Assembly (NCBI RefSeq): GCF_015752315.1
Contig: NZ_JADOVJ010000001.1
Coordinates: 2,348,501-2,412,500, forward strand
From: Nocardioides luteus
Lineage (GTDB): Bacteria > Actinomycetota > Actinomycetes > Propionibacteriales > Nocardioidaceae
Reading direction: 5' to 3'
Length of the DNA: 64,000 bases
Below, one piece after another: positions 1 through 8,832 of this stretch; the stretch's first letter is position 1; the number at the start of each line of letters is the position of its first letter. A program made the position numbers and the translations under genes. The notes beneath the pieces were generated by a model that was not told the origin of the DNA, searched no databases, and was given only the letters and a program-made list of their open reading frames with translations.

Positions 1-1
1 C

Positions 2-217
2 GACCTGAAGATCTTCGAGGCCAAGTCGGTGCCCCCTCAGACCACCCGCGCCCGGCTCCGTGGCGAGTTCATCAAGAAGGCCCAGGAGCGCCGCCGCGAC
101 TTCACCGTGGACTGGGTCCACCTCAAGCTCAACGACCAGGCCCAGCGCACCGTGCTGTGCAAGGACCCGCTGAGGGCGTACGACGAGCGCGTCCAGCGGC
201 TCATCGACGGCATGTGA
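2..217 (+). CDS. pafA: Pup--protein ligase PafA, C-terminal fragment
   Basis: This is the last 71 codons of a gene whose start lies left of the window. The C-terminal stretch contains [20 protein letters not shown] and ends in [10 protein letters not shown], which I recognise as the conserved tail of PafA, the ligase that attaches the small protein Pup to lysines of proteasome substrates. The catalytic core is outside the window, so activity cannot be judged. The downstream pafB-pafC pair matches the usual actinobacterial Pup-proteasome neighbourhood and supports the call. Confidence 0.93.
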   Translation, partial: DLKIFEAKSVPPQTTRARLRGEFIKKAQERRRDFTVDWVHLKLNDQAQRTVLCKDPLRAYDERVQRLIDGM

Positions 218-220
218 GGC

Positions 221-252
221 GTTGCCCCGGGGTGGCTTCGCCACGGGGCAAC
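221..252 (+). terminator. Stem-loop after pafA
   Basis: The arms GTTGCCCCG...TGGC and GCCACGGGGCAAC pair almost completely, with a GGG bulge on the left arm and a TTC loop. It begins 4 nt after the pafA stop. There is no U-tract, which is common for intrinsic terminators in GC-rich actinobacteria. A TATGGT box at 264-269 just after it may be the promoter of the next gene. Confidence 0.55.
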
Positions 253-315
253 CACCGTACGGATATGGTGTGCTCCGCTGTCGTCCGTTCCTTTCACGTC
301 ATGAAGGTTTGCACT

Positions 316-1293
316 GTGTCCACTGCTCCTCGGCCTCGCCTGCGCCATGCGCTGGGCGCGCTGACTGTGTTCCTGCTTCTCCCGGCTCTGGTCGCCTGTG
401 GCGAGAAGGTGACGGGCTACGGCGACGAGACCGTCTCCGGCTTCGACGGGGCCACGGTCTCGGCCGACGTCAAGAAGGCACCGACGCTGAAGTGGAAGTC
501 GGCGATCTCCTACCCGAAGGACCCCAAGGTCAAGACGCTGACCGAGGGCGACGGCGAGGCGATCCCGAAGGACCGCGGCGTGTTCGCCAAGATCTACATC
601 GGCAACGCCACCACCCTGGACAAGGAGTGGGCCTACGAGAGCCAGGCCGCCGAGGGTGAGGAGCTCCCGGCGGACAAGCCGTGGAGCACGATCCTGAAGG
701 GCGCCAAGGTCGGCGACCGGATCGAGGCGATCGTGGGCTCGGCCGACCTGCTCGGTGAGGGCGGCAACCCGCAGATGGGCATCGGCAACCACGACACGCT
801 GCTGGTCGTCGTCGACGTGGTCAAGGCCGCCGCCGACAAGACGCCGCACGACGTGGCCGCCACCGAGCTGCCCAAGGTCGTCGAGAAGAACGGCAAGCCG
901 ACCGGGTTCGACTTCACCGGCATCGCCAAGCCGAAGGCCGACGACGTGCTCAAGCGGGTCATCGTCACCGAGGGCGACGGCGAGGAGATCACCACCGACC
1001 AGACGGTCACGGCCAACTACCTCGGCATGACCTACGGCGCCAAGAAGCCCTTCGACGAGAGCTTCAGCAAGGAGGCCGTGCCGTTCGCCCTCAACCAGGT
1101 GGTCGCGGGCTGGACCAACGGCCTGGAGGGCGTCAAGGTCGGCAGCCGTGTTCTGCTGCAGATCCCGCCGGAGCTGGGCTACGGTTCACAGGAGAAGCCG
1201 GGCCAGGGCGGCACGCCGGGGATCCCGGCCAACAGCACGCTCTACTTCGTCATCGACGTCGTCAAGGCCGAAGCCACGCCGGCGCCGCAGTAG
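316..1293 (+). CDS. FKBP-type peptidyl-prolyl isomerase lipoprotein, tandem domains
   Basis: A 325-residue exported lipoprotein that probably assists folding of secreted proteins by proline cis-trans isomerisation. The N-terminus has basic residues, a hydrophobic stretch and a lipobox (LPALVAC), so it should be lipid-anchored outside the membrane. Two FKBP-like domains follow. The first (about residues 50-170) is divergent and lacks the full FKBP signature. The second (about 190-320) is canonical, with GWTNGLEGVKVGSRVLLQIP followed by PELGYG. I chose GTG at 316 because GAAGG at 303-307 sits 8 nt upstream; an in-frame ATG at 301 has no ribosome site. It lies between pafA and pafB, a frequent arrangement in actinobacteria. 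Confidence 0.9.
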   Translation: MSTAPRPRLRHALGALTVFLLLPALVACGEKVTGYGDETVSGFDGATVSADVKKAPTLKWKSAISYPKDPKVKTLTEGDGEAIPKDRGVFAKIYIGNATTLDKEWAYESQAAEGEELPADKPWSTILKGAKVGDRIEAIVGSADLLGEGGNPQMGIGNHDTLLVVVDVVKAAADKTPHDVAATELPKVVEKNGKPTGFDFTGIAKPKADDVLKRVIVTEGDGEEITTDQTVTANYLGMTYGAKKPFDESFSKEAVPFALNQVVAGWTNGLEGVKVGSRVLLQIPPELGYGSQEKPGQGGTPGIPANSTLYFVIDVVKAEATPAPQ

Positions 1294-1319
1294 AAAGTCT
1301 CTAGGGGGAGAAGCACACC

Positions 1320-2303
1320 GTGGCGGCGGGTAAGACCGAGCGGTTGATGAACCTGCTCATCATGCTGCTCGTGCAGCGTGACAACGTGTCGAAGGAGCGG
1401 ATCCGCGAGGTCCTCTACCCGTCGTCGCACGGTGAGGCGTTCGAGAAGATGTTCGAGCGCGACAAGGAGGAGCTGCGCAGCCTCGGTGTGCCGATCGAGA
1501 CCGGGGTGATCGACTCCTTCTTCGAGGACGAGATCGGCTACCGGATCAGCCCCGAGCAGTTCGCGCTCCCGCCGATCACCCTCGAGGCCGACGAGCTCGC
1601 CGTGGTGGCCCTGGCCACCAGGGTGTGGGAGAACGCCTCGATGGCGGAGGCGACCACGGAGGCCGTACGCAAGCTCAACGCCGCCGGGCTCGAGACCGAC
1701 GTCTCGGCGCTGGAGATCGTGCAGCCGCGGCTGGCCGCGGAGGAGGGCTCCTTCGACGTCTTCGTGGCCGCGACCCAGGACCGGCAGATCGTCGAGTTCG
1801 ACTACCGGGGATCCCGCGCGGCCGAGCCTTCCCACCGGCGGCTGCAACCGTGGGGCGTGGTGCGCTACTCGGGCCGTTGGTACGCCGTGGGCCACGACGT
1901 CGACCGCGACGACACCCGCATCTTCCGGCTCTCCCGCGTCCTGGGGGAGGCCCGGGCGGTCGGCGAGTTCGATGCCTTCGAGGTGCCGGCCGAGGTGGAC
2001 GTACGCGATATCGCACGAACCCTGGCACCGGCCCCGCCCACGGGCAAGGCCGTCCTGCTGCTGCGGCAGGGAAGCGGCTACACCCTCCGGCGGGCCGCCG
2101 ACTCCGTCGAGCCCGGGGTGGCCGGCCCCGACGGCAGCGACGGCTGGGACCGGGTGGTGCTGACCCGGGTGCCCGCCGACCTCGTCGGCGCGGTGCTGGG
2201 CCACGGCCCCGACGCCTACGTCGAGGAGCCGGAGGAGCTGCGCCGCGAGGTCGCGACCCGGCTCGAGCGGCTGGTCGCACGCCTGGACGGAGCCACCCGA
2301 TGA
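1320..2303 (+). CDS. pafB: PafB, WYL-domain transcriptional regulator
   Basis: A 327-residue protein with an N-terminal winged helix (first 60 or so residues), a central WYL domain carrying RWYAVG, and a C-terminal WCX-like region. PafB with PafC forms the mycobacterial activator of the LexA-independent DNA damage response; the gene name comes only from its link to pafA. The GTG start is preceded by a strong purine-rich site (AGGGGGAG) 26 bp after the FKBP stop. Its stop overlaps the pafC start (ATGA), so the two partners should be made together. Confidence 0.92.
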   Translation: MAAGKTERLMNLLIMLLVQRDNVSKERIREVLYPSSHGEAFEKMFERDKEELRSLGVPIETGVIDSFFEDEIGYRISPEQFALPPITLEADELAVVALATRVWENASMAEATTEAVRKLNAAGLETDVSALEIVQPRLAAEEGSFDVFVAATQDRQIVEFDYRGSRAAEPSHRRLQPWGVVRYSGRWYAVGHDVDRDDTRIFRLSRVLGEARAVGEFDAFEVPAEVDVRDIARTLAPAPPTGKAVLLLRQGSGYTLRRAADSVEPGVAGPDGSDGWDRVVLTRVPADLVGAVLGHGPDAYVEEPEELRREVATRLERLVARLDGATR

Positions 2304-3334
2304 GCGCGCACACCGGTGCCAAGGGGCAGGTCGGGCGGCTGCTGACGCTGGTGCCCTACCTCTACTCCCAGGCCGACGACGTACGCCTCGACAAGGCTGC
2401 CGCCGACCTCGGTGTCGAGGAGAAGCAGCTGGTCAAGGACCTGCAGGTGCTCTTCATGTGCGGCCTGCCGGGTGGCTACCCCGACGACCTGATCGACGTC
2501 GACATCGACGCGTTGACCGAGCCCGACGGCGACCGGGTCATCCGGATCTCCAACGCCGACTACCTCGACCGCCAGCTGCGGCTCACCCCGATCGAGGCGA
2601 CCGCCGTGATCGTCGCGCTGCGCGCGCTGCGGGGCGGGGCGGTGAGTGCGGAGACCAAGGAGGTCGTCGACCGTACGCTGGCCAAGCTCGAGCAGGCCGC
2701 CGCCGAGGGCGCCGCGGGGAGCGTGGACCCCGGCGAGGAGCCGATCGACACCTCGCTCGTCCAGATCCATGCCGCGATCGCGACCGCGATCGACCAGGGC
2801 CGCCAGGTCCGCATCGACTACTGGGTCCCCGCGCGGGACGAGGAGTCGTCTCGCGTCGTCGACCCGCGTGCGCTGGTCTCCATCCATGACGTCGAGTATC
2901 TCGACGCCTGGTGCCACCGGGCGGAGGCGCCGCGCAGCTTCCGGCTCGACCGGATCCGGGGCGCCGAGGTGCTCGACACGCCCATCGCGGTGTCTCCGGA
3001 GGCCGAAGAAGGTGCGGATCTCGACCGCGAGGGCGTGTCGTTGCTGCGTACGGATTCCGGCACCGTCGTCCGGGTGCGGCTGGCGCCCGAGGCGCGCTGG
3101 GTCGGCGAATACTACGCGGTGATCGACCCGATGGAGCTGCCCGGCGGCGGGCTCGAGGTGGGGCTGCGGGTCTACGACCAGCGCTGGCTGACCCGGCTGC
3201 TGCTACGACTTGCTCCCTATGCTGAAATCGTCGAGGCCGAGGACAGTCGGCAGACACAGCCACGCACAGAGTTCACTGAATCGTTTGCCGCGACTGCACG
3301 GCAGGCCCTCGGCCTGTACCGTTCGGACGCGTAG
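2300..3334 (+). CDS. pafC: PafC, WYL-domain transcriptional regulator
   Basis: A 344-residue partner of PafB with the same organisation: N-terminal helix-turn-helix, central WYL domain (reading IDYWVPARDEESSRVVDPRA before the ligand-binding strand region) and a C-terminal WCX region. Starting at the ATG that overlaps the pafB stop gives MSAHTGAKGQVGRLLTLVPYL, a normal PafC beginning. Together PafB and PafC are expected to activate repair genes after DNA damage. A TAGACT box spans the stop codon (3332-3337) and could give tatA its own promoter. Confidence 0.92.
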   Translation: MSAHTGAKGQVGRLLTLVPYLYSQADDVRLDKAAADLGVEEKQLVKDLQVLFMCGLPGGYPDDLIDVDIDALTEPDGDRVIRISNADYLDRQLRLTPIEATAVIVALRALRGGAVSAETKEVVDRTLAKLEQAAAEGAAGSVDPGEEPIDTSLVQIHAAIATAIDQGRQVRIDYWVPARDEESSRVVDPRALVSIHDVEYLDAWCHRAEAPRSFRLDRIRGAEVLDTPIAVSPEAEEGADLDREGVSLLRTDSGTVVRVRLAPEARWVGEYYAVIDPMELPGGGLEVGLRVYDQRWLTRLLLRLAPYAEIVEAEDSRQTQPRTEFTESFAATARQALGLYRSDA

Positions 3335-3373
3335 ACTTCAAGCGTTCCCCCTAAGACGTAGATGAGGTAGTTC

Positions 3374-3667
3374 ATGTTCACTCCATTGATCGGTATGCCG
3401 CAGGGAGCCGAGTGGCTCATCATCCTGGCGATCGTGATCCTCGTCTTCGGTGCTGCCAAGCTTCCCGAGCTCGCCCGCGGCACCGGTCAGGCGCTGCGTA
3501 TCTTCAAGACCGAGACCAAGGGTCTTCGCGACGAGGACGAGAAGGAGAAGGGCGAGAAGGTCGAGAAGCCGGCCGAGCTGACCGCCTCCGAGAAGGAGCG
3601 CATCGCCGAGCTCGAGCGTCGTGAGGCCGAGATCAAGGCCGAGCGCGAGCGCCTCTCCGGCAACTGA
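3374..3667 (+). CDS. tatA: Sec-independent translocase subunit TatA
   Basis: A 97-residue membrane protein with one N-terminal membrane helix (about residues 12-27), the conserved FG hinge in FGAAKLPELARG, an amphipathic helix, and a long charged, coiled-coil-prone tail rich in Glu, Lys and Arg. TatA oligomers form the pore that exports folded proteins carrying twin-arginine signals; the PaoA-like subunit at 53.6 kb in this window has such a signal. GAGG lies 7 nt before the ATG. It is followed directly by tatC, and no tatB is seen here, as usual for this locus in actinobacteria. Confidence 0.95.
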   Translation: MFTPLIGMPQGAEWLIILAIVILVFGAAKLPELARGTGQALRIFKTETKGLRDEDEKEKGEKVEKPAELTASEKERIAELERREAEIKAERERLSGN

Positions 3668-3675
3668 GGCCGACA

Positions 3676-4521
3676 TTGTCCATCGCCGGTGTTGTCGCGG
3701 TTCTCCGCGGCACCCCCAAGCACGCCATCGGCGACGACGGCCGGATGGCGCTCTCCGATCACCTGCGTGAGCTCCGTGCGCGGGTGATCAAGGCATCGCT
3801 GGCCCTGGTCGTCGGGTTCATCGTGTCGCTGTTCTTCTTCGAGCAGCTCTTCGACCTGGTCATGGAGCCCTACCTCAAGGCCGTCAAGATGATGGACCAG
3901 GAGGGCGGCGCCGCCTCGCTGAGCTCCGTCAACGGCGCTGCGGGCGGCTTCATGCTCTACCTGAAGCTGTGCGGCCTGGCCGCGCTGATCGGCACCGCGC
4001 CGATCTGGCTCTACCAGATCTGGGCCTTCCTGATGCCGGGTCTGCACGCGCACGAGAAGCGGATGTCCCGGATCTTCGTGGCCGTCGCCGGTCCGCTCTT
4101 CCTGGTCGGCGTCGTCCTGGGCTACGTGACCCTGCCCAAGGGCCTGGAGATCCTGTTCGCCTTCGTCCCCGACGGCCTGACCAACATCGTCGAGTTCAGC
4201 GAATACCTCAGCTTCCTGAGCCGTACGCTCCTGGTCTTCGGTATCGCCTTCGAGATCCCGGTCTTCTGCATCCTGCTCAACCGGATCGGGGTCCTGCCCG
4301 GCGCCGCGCTCGGGAAGTACCGCGCCTGGATCATCGTCGGCTCCTTCGTCTTCGCCGCGGTGGCGACGCCGTCGGGCGACCCGTTCACGATGAGCATCAT
4401 GGCCATCCCGATGGTCCTGCTCTTCGGGATCTCCGAGGTCATCACCCGGTCCCACGACAAGCGCAAGGCCGCCAAGCGTCAGGACATGCTCGGAGATCCT
4501 GACGTCCCGTCGGTGATCTGA
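3676..4521 (+). CDS. tatC: Sec-independent translocase subunit TatC
   Basis: A 281-residue polytopic membrane protein with six predicted membrane helices, the twin-arginine signal receptor of the Tat system. The N-terminal cytosolic motif SDHLRELRARV and the FLMPGLHAHEKR loop are typical. The start is a TTG only 8 bp after the tatA stop, with GAGG at 3666-3669; no ATG or GTG in frame precedes the conserved region closely, so TTG is the best choice. The C-terminal tail is charged and cytosolic. Confidence 0.95.
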   Translation: MSIAGVVAVLRGTPKHAIGDDGRMALSDHLRELRARVIKASLALVVGFIVSLFFFEQLFDLVMEPYLKAVKMMDQEGGAASLSSVNGAAGGFMLYLKLCGLAALIGTAPIWLYQIWAFLMPGLHAHEKRMSRIFVAVAGPLFLVGVVLGYVTLPKGLEILFAFVPDGLTNIVEFSEYLSFLSRTLLVFGIAFEIPVFCILLNRIGVLPGAALGKYRAWIIVGSFVFAAVATPSGDPFTMSIMAIPMVLLFGISEVITRSHDKRKAAKRQDMLGDPDVPSVI

Positions 4522-4525
4522 CCAC

Positions 4526-4531
4526 TAGTCT
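4526..4531 (+). promoter_or_regulatory. Leaderless promoter -10 box, lipid kinase
   Basis: TAGTCT ends 6 nt before the GTG start at 4538, so the transcript should begin at or next to the start codon. There is no ribosome-binding site in this gap. Confidence 0.6.
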
Positions 4532-4537
4532 TCACCC

Positions 4538-5422
4538 GTGACGCGCCAGATCGCTCTGCTCGCCAACCCCACCGCCGGTCGCGGCAACGCCGACCAGATC
4601 CTCGACGCGGTCACCGCCCGCCTCGCGGCCTCGGGTGCCGAGGTGGAGCACCTCATCAGTGACGACGCCGACCACGCCCTCGAGCTGGCGCGCAAGGCGG
4701 CTGCCGACGGGGTCGACACGGTCGTGACCCTCGGCGGCGACGGGATGGTCCACGTCGCGGTCCAGGCGCTGGCCGGCACCGAGGTGAGCCTCGGCGTCGT
4801 CCCGCTCGGCACCGGTAACGACTTCGCCCGGGCGCTCGGGATCCCGACCGGCGATCCGCTGGCCGCGGCCGACGTGGTCGTACGCGACGACCCCCGCCGC
4901 ATCGACCTCGGCCGCAGCGTGGACTCCTGGTTCGCGACCGTCCTCGCGGCCGGCTTCGACGCGGCGGTCAACGAGCGGGCCAACGCGATGCGGTGGCCGC
5001 ACGGCGACCTGCGCTACACGCTCGCCGCCCTCTCGGTGATCCGCAGCTGGACGCCGGTGCCCTACCGGCTCGAGATCGACGGTGTGGTGCGCGAGCAGGA
5101 GGCGATGCTGCTGGCGATCGCCAACACGGAGTCCTACGGCGGTGGCCTGCGGATCGCGGCGGGGTGCGACCCGGCCGACGGCCTGCTGGACGCCATCCTC
5201 ATCAAGCCGGTCTCACGGCTGGAGTTCCTGCGCGTCTTCCCGGGCGTACGTCAGGCCAAGCACCTCACCCACCCGGCCTTCGAGCGCATCCGGGCCCGTC
5301 GGATCACCGCCTCTGCGCCGGGCGTGATCGCCTACAGCGACGGGGAACGGCTCGGGCCGCTGCCGCTCGAGGTCGAGTGCGTGCCGTCCGCTCTCGGCGT
5401 ACTGGTGCCGCCGCGCGACTGA
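4538..5422 (+). CDS. Diacylglycerol/lipid kinase family protein
   Basis: A 294-residue enzyme of the DagK/YegS lipid kinase family. It carries the nucleotide-binding motif GGDG (residues 66-69) followed by MVHVAVQAL, and PLGTGNDFAR (89-98), both hallmarks of the family. It probably phosphorylates diacylglycerol or a related lipid at the membrane using ATP; the exact lipid cannot be read from the sequence. The GTG start is supported by a leaderless -10 box. It sits between tatC and helY and is transcribed with them. Confidence 0.88.
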   Translation: MTRQIALLANPTAGRGNADQILDAVTARLAASGAEVEHLISDDADHALELARKAAADGVDTVVTLGGDGMVHVAVQALAGTEVSLGVVPLGTGNDFARALGIPTGDPLAAADVVVRDDPRRIDLGRSVDSWFATVLAAGFDAAVNERANAMRWPHGDLRYTLAALSVIRSWTPVPYRLEIDGVVREQEAMLLAIANTESYGGGLRIAAGCDPADGLLDAILIKPVSRLEFLRVFPGVRQAKHLTHPAFERIRARRITASAPGVIAYSDGERLGPLPLEVECVPSALGVLVPPRD

Positions 5423-5452
5423 GCCCTGCGGCTCGCTGTCGGTGGCGCTCGA

Positions 5453-5458
5453 TAGGCT
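5453..5458 (+). promoter_or_regulatory. Leaderless promoter -10 box, helY
   Basis: TAGGCT ends 7 nt before the ATG at 5466, which fits a leaderless transcript and favours that ATG over the in-frame GTG at 5442. Confidence 0.6.
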
Positions 5459-5465
5459 CGGCACC

Positions 5466-8246
5466 ATGGACGCCTCGCCAGCGGAGAAGTACGCCGCTTT
5501 CAAGCGTGACAAGGACTACCCCGTCTTCCGGGACTTTGCCGCGCTCTACGATTTCGGGCTCGATGAATTCCAGATCCAGGCGTGCAAGGAGATCGAGGAC
5601 GGCAAAGGCGTCCTGGTCGCCGCGCCCACCGGTTCGGGCAAGACGATCGTCGGCGAGTTCGCCATCCACCTCGCGCTCGCCACGGGCCGCAAGGCGTTCT
5701 ACACCACGCCGATCAAGGCGCTCTCCAACCAGAAGTACAACGACCTGGTCAAGCGCTACGGCCCCGACCAGGTCGGCCTGCTGACCGGCGACAACGTGGT
5801 CAACGGCGAGGCGCCGGTCGTGGTGATGACCACCGAGGTGCTGCGCAACATGCTCTACGCGGGGTCGCACACCCTGATGGGGCTCGGGTTCGTGGTCATG
5901 GACGAGGTCCACTACCTCGCCGACCGCTCCCGCGGCGCGGTCTGGGAGGAGGTCATCATCCACCTTCCCGAGTCGGTCGCCGTGGTGTCCCTGTCGGCGA
6001 CTGTGTCCAACGCCGAGGAGTTCGGCGAGTGGCTCACCACGGTGCGTGGTGAGACGACCACGATCATCGAGGAGAAGCGGCCGGTGCCGCTCTACCAGCA
6101 CGTGATGGCCGGGCGCCGGATCATGGACCTGTTCGCCTCCTCCGACGTCGACGCGGCCGCCGGGTTTGTCAAGGAGGGCGCCCCGGTCAACGGCGAGCTG
6201 ATGAAGCTGGCCCGCGACGACTGGGCGGCCGGACGGATGACGGACCGGCGTACGCCCAAGGACCGGCGCAAGGGCAACGGCAACCGTCGCGTCGGCAACG
6301 GGCGACGCGTCTGGATCCCGTCGCGCGTCGAGGTGATCAACGCCCTGCAGCGCGACAATCTGCTGCCCGCGATCAACTTCGTCTTCTCCCGGGTCGGTTG
6401 CGATGCCGCGGTCCAGCAGTGCATCCAGGCCAACCTGCGGCTGACCACGCCGGACGAGCGTGACGAGATCTTCGCCTACGTCGAGGAGGCCTGCGCCGAC
6501 CTGCCCGACGAGGACCGGCACGTGCTCGGCTACCACGACTGGGTCGACGGGCTCACCCGTGGCGTCGCGGCCCACCACGCCGGCCTCCTGCCGGCGTTCA
6601 AGCAGGTCGTCGAGGAGCTGTTCCTGCGCGGCCTGGTGAAGGCCGTCTTCGCCACCGAGACGCTCGCACTCGGCATCAACATGCCCGCCCGCACGGTGGT
6701 CATCGAGAAGCTGTCGAAGTGGAACGGCGAGGCCCACGTCAACCTCTCACCGGGGGAGTACACCCAGCTCGTCGGCCGCGCCGGCCGCCGCGGCCTCGAC
6801 GTCGAGGGCCACGGGGTCGTGCTCTGGCAGCAGGGGCTCAACCCCCGCGAGCTCGCCGGCCTCGCCTCCACACGTACGTATCCGCTGCGGTCCAGCTTCC
6901 GGCCCTCCTACAACATGGCGGTCAACCTGGTGCACCAGTTCGGCCGGGCGCGCTCGCGCGAGCTGCTGGAGCAGTCGTTCGCGCAGTTCCAGGCCGACAA
7001 GGCGGTCGTCGGGCTGGCCCGCCAGGTACGCAAGGCCGAGGACGCCCTCGAGGGCTACCAGGAGGCCGCGACCTGCGACCGCGGCGACTTCATGGAGTAC
7101 GCCGCGATCCGCCGCAAGATCTCCGACATCGAGAAGTCCTCCTCCCGCGAGCGTCGCGCCGACCGCCGCGAGGAGATCATCGAGTCGCTCTCCAAGCTGA
7201 AGATCGGTGACGTGATCGACGTGCCGACGGGCAAGTTCGCCGGCTACGCCGTGATCGTCGACCCGGGCTTCGACCCCGACGGCCCGCGCCCCTACGTCGT
7301 CACCCAGGACCGGCAGGCCCGGCGGCTGGCGATGATGGACTTCAACGTCCCGATCGCCGCCCAGACCCGGCTGCGGGTGCCGAAGTCGTTCAACGGCCGC
7401 AACCCGCAGATGCGTCGCGACATGGCCTCCCGGCTGCGGGAGAAGACCCGCGACCTGCGTCCGGTGCCCTACGAGGCCTCACCGACCGCCCGCAAGGAGC
7501 GCAAGAGCTCGGTGGAGACCCAGATCTCCGAGCTGCGCCGCGAGCTGAAGATGCATCCGTGCCACGACTGCCCCGACCGCGAGGACCACGCCCGCTGGGC
7601 CGAGCGCTGGTTCAAGCTCTCGCGCGACACCGACACGCTGCGGCGCCGGGTGGAGGCGCGCACCAACACGGTCGCGCGCACCTTCGACCGGGTCTGCGAC
7701 GTGCTCGGCGCGCTCGACTACCTCGAGGGCGAGACGGTCACCGAGCGTGGCACCCACCTGATGCGGCTCTACTCCGAGATGGACCTGGTCGCCGCCGAGG
7801 CGCTCCGCGAGGGCCTGTGGGACGACCTGACCCCCTCCGAGCTCGCGGCCGCCCTCTCGGTGCTGGTCTACGAGGCCCGTCGCGCCGACGACGCCACCCC
7901 GCCTCGCCTCCCCGGCGGCCGGGTCAAGGACGTCATCGCCGAGACCGTGCGCCTGTGGGGACACCTCGACGCCCTCGAGCGCGACCACAAGCTCGACTTC
8001 CTCCGCCAGCCCGACCTCGGCTTCGCCTGGGCCGCCTACCGCTGGGCCGAGGGCGACGAGCTCGACGACGTCCTCAGCGAGGTCGAGCTCGCCGCCGGCG
8101 ATTTCGTCCGCTGGGTCAAGCAGCTCATCGACCTCTGCGGCCAGGTGGCCGACGCCGCCGGGGACGTTCCGCTGCGGCGTACGGCGCGACAGACCATGGA
8201 TCTGCTCAAGCGGGGCGTCGTCGCCTATTCCTCTGTGGTGGAGTAG
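5466..8246 (+). CDS. helY: Ski2/Mtr4-like DEVH-box RNA helicase HelY
   Basis: A 926-residue superfamily 2 helicase of the Ski2/Mtr4 type. Motif I APTGSGKT is at residues 53-60, motif II reads DEVH, motif III SAT, and motif VI QLVGRAGRRGLD. A long C-terminal region with a DSHCT-like domain follows. It is expected to unwind structured RNA for processing or decay in the cytosol. Its place directly after tatA-tatC matches the mycobacterial gene order (pafA to helY). The ATG at 5466 is favoured by the leaderless promoter and gives a normal N-terminus. Confidence 0.93.
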   Translation: MDASPAEKYAAFKRDKDYPVFRDFAALYDFGLDEFQIQACKEIEDGKGVLVAAPTGSGKTIVGEFAIHLALATGRKAFYTTPIKALSNQKYNDLVKRYGPDQVGLLTGDNVVNGEAPVVVMTTEVLRNMLYAGSHTLMGLGFVVMDEVHYLADRSRGAVWEEVIIHLPESVAVVSLSATVSNAEEFGEWLTTVRGETTTIIEEKRPVPLYQHVMAGRRIMDLFASSDVDAAAGFVKEGAPVNGELMKLARDDWAAGRMTDRRTPKDRRKGNGNRRVGNGRRVWIPSRVEVINALQRDNLLPAINFVFSRVGCDAAVQQCIQANLRLTTPDERDEIFAYVEEACADLPDEDRHVLGYHDWVDGLTRGVAAHHAGLLPAFKQVVEELFLRGLVKAVFATETLALGINMPARTVVIEKLSKWNGEAHVNLSPGEYTQLVGRAGRRGLDVEGHGVVLWQQGLNPRELAGLASTRTYPLRSSFRPSYNMAVNLVHQFGRARSRELLEQSFAQFQADKAVVGLARQVRKAEDALEGYQEAATCDRGDFMEYAAIRRKISDIEKSSSRERRADRREEIIESLSKLKIGDVIDVPTGKFAGYAVIVDPGFDPDGPRPYVVTQDRQARRLAMMDFNVPIAAQTRLRVPKSFNGRNPQMRRDMASRLREKTRDLRPVPYEASPTARKERKSSVETQISELRRELKMHPCHDCPDREDHARWAERWFKLSRDTDTLRRRVEARTNTVARTFDRVCDVLGALDYLEGETVTERGTHLMRLYSEMDLVAAEALREGLWDDLTPSELAAALSVLVYEARRADDATPPRLPGGRVKDVIAETVRLWGHLDALERDHKLDFLRQPDLGFAWAAYRWAEGDELDDVLSEVELAAGDFVRWVKQLIDLCGQVADAAGDVPLRRTARQTMDLLKRGVVAYSSVVE

Positions 8247-8258
8247 CAGTCGACAACC

Positions 8259-8699
8259 GTGGCCCAGCCGTTCATGACCCACAGGAGACCGCTGTGGGAG
8301 AGGGTCGTGGCAACCTCTCTCGGCGTACCGGGTGGGGTCAGTATTTGGTTCCTCTTGTCGGATCTGGTGATCGTTTCAGTTCCGTTGGTACTGATCCTCG
8401 GGGTAGCGCTGGTTCGCAATTGGCAGGTGCGCCTCGTCGCCGACGACGAAGGAATCCTCGTCGTGAACTGGATCAGGACGCATCACGTTTCGTGGAACGG
8501 CCTGGCTAAGGTGTGGAGCGACGACAGCGGACTCTGGTTACGAGCCGACGATGGACGAGTGATCGACGTTGGCGTGCTTTCGACTGTTGAAGGCAGCCTG
8601 GACTTCGTCCAGGAGCGGCAACGGCGTGAATCGCGAAGCGCCGCTCGGAGACTGAACGAGATCCTGCGCAGGAAGCAACGGGCTCGTCGGAAGGCCTGA
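8259..8699 (+). CDS. Small membrane protein with PH-like domain, function unknown
   Basis: A 146-residue protein with two hydrophobic segments near the N-terminus (about residues 18-55), then a small beta-rich region (ADDEGILVVNW, then the HHVSWNGLAKVW stretch) resembling bacterial PH-like domains, then a strongly basic C-terminal helix rich in Arg and Lys. I cannot assign a function. The start is uncertain: GTG 8259, ATG 8274 and GTG 8307 are all in frame and none has a convincing ribosome site. A 7-bp inverted repeat with an AGGAG loop lies at 8278-8298. The base usage is less GC-biased at third positions than in neighbouring genes, so it may be a later arrival. Confidence 0.6.
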   Translation: MAQPFMTHRRPLWERVVATSLGVPGGVSIWFLLSDLVIVSVPLVLILGVALVRNWQVRLVADDEGILVVNWIRTHHVSWNGLAKVWSDDSGLWLRADDGRVIDVGVLSTVEGSLDFVQERQRRESRSAARRLNEILRRKQRARRKA

Positions 8700-8731
8700 C
8701 CTCGTAGTGGCCCCTGCGGAAAGCGCAATTC

Positions 8732-8761
8732 GCTGCGCCTAGCAAGCGCCAGAGGCGCAGC
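8732..8761 (+). terminator. Perfect 9-bp hairpin before ferrochelatase gene
   Basis: GCTGCGCCT (8732-8740) pairs with AGGCGCAGC (8753-8761) around a 12-nt loop. The loop contains AGCAAGCGC, which recurs in the hairpin at 11.4 kb. It probably ends transcription from the helY side. Confidence 0.55.
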
Positions 8762-8820
8762 ACTCCTCAGGGCGGCCGCGGGCAATAGCGCTCAGTTCGT
8801 CCGACGCAGGCGAAGTCAAA

Positions 8821-8826
8821 TACCAT
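8821..8826 (+). promoter_or_regulatory. Leaderless promoter -10 box, ferrochelatase
   Basis: TACCAT ends 6 nt before the GTG at 8833. The ATG that overlaps this box is out of frame, so the box helps fix the start. Confidence 0.55.
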
Positions 8827-8832
8827 GCTCTT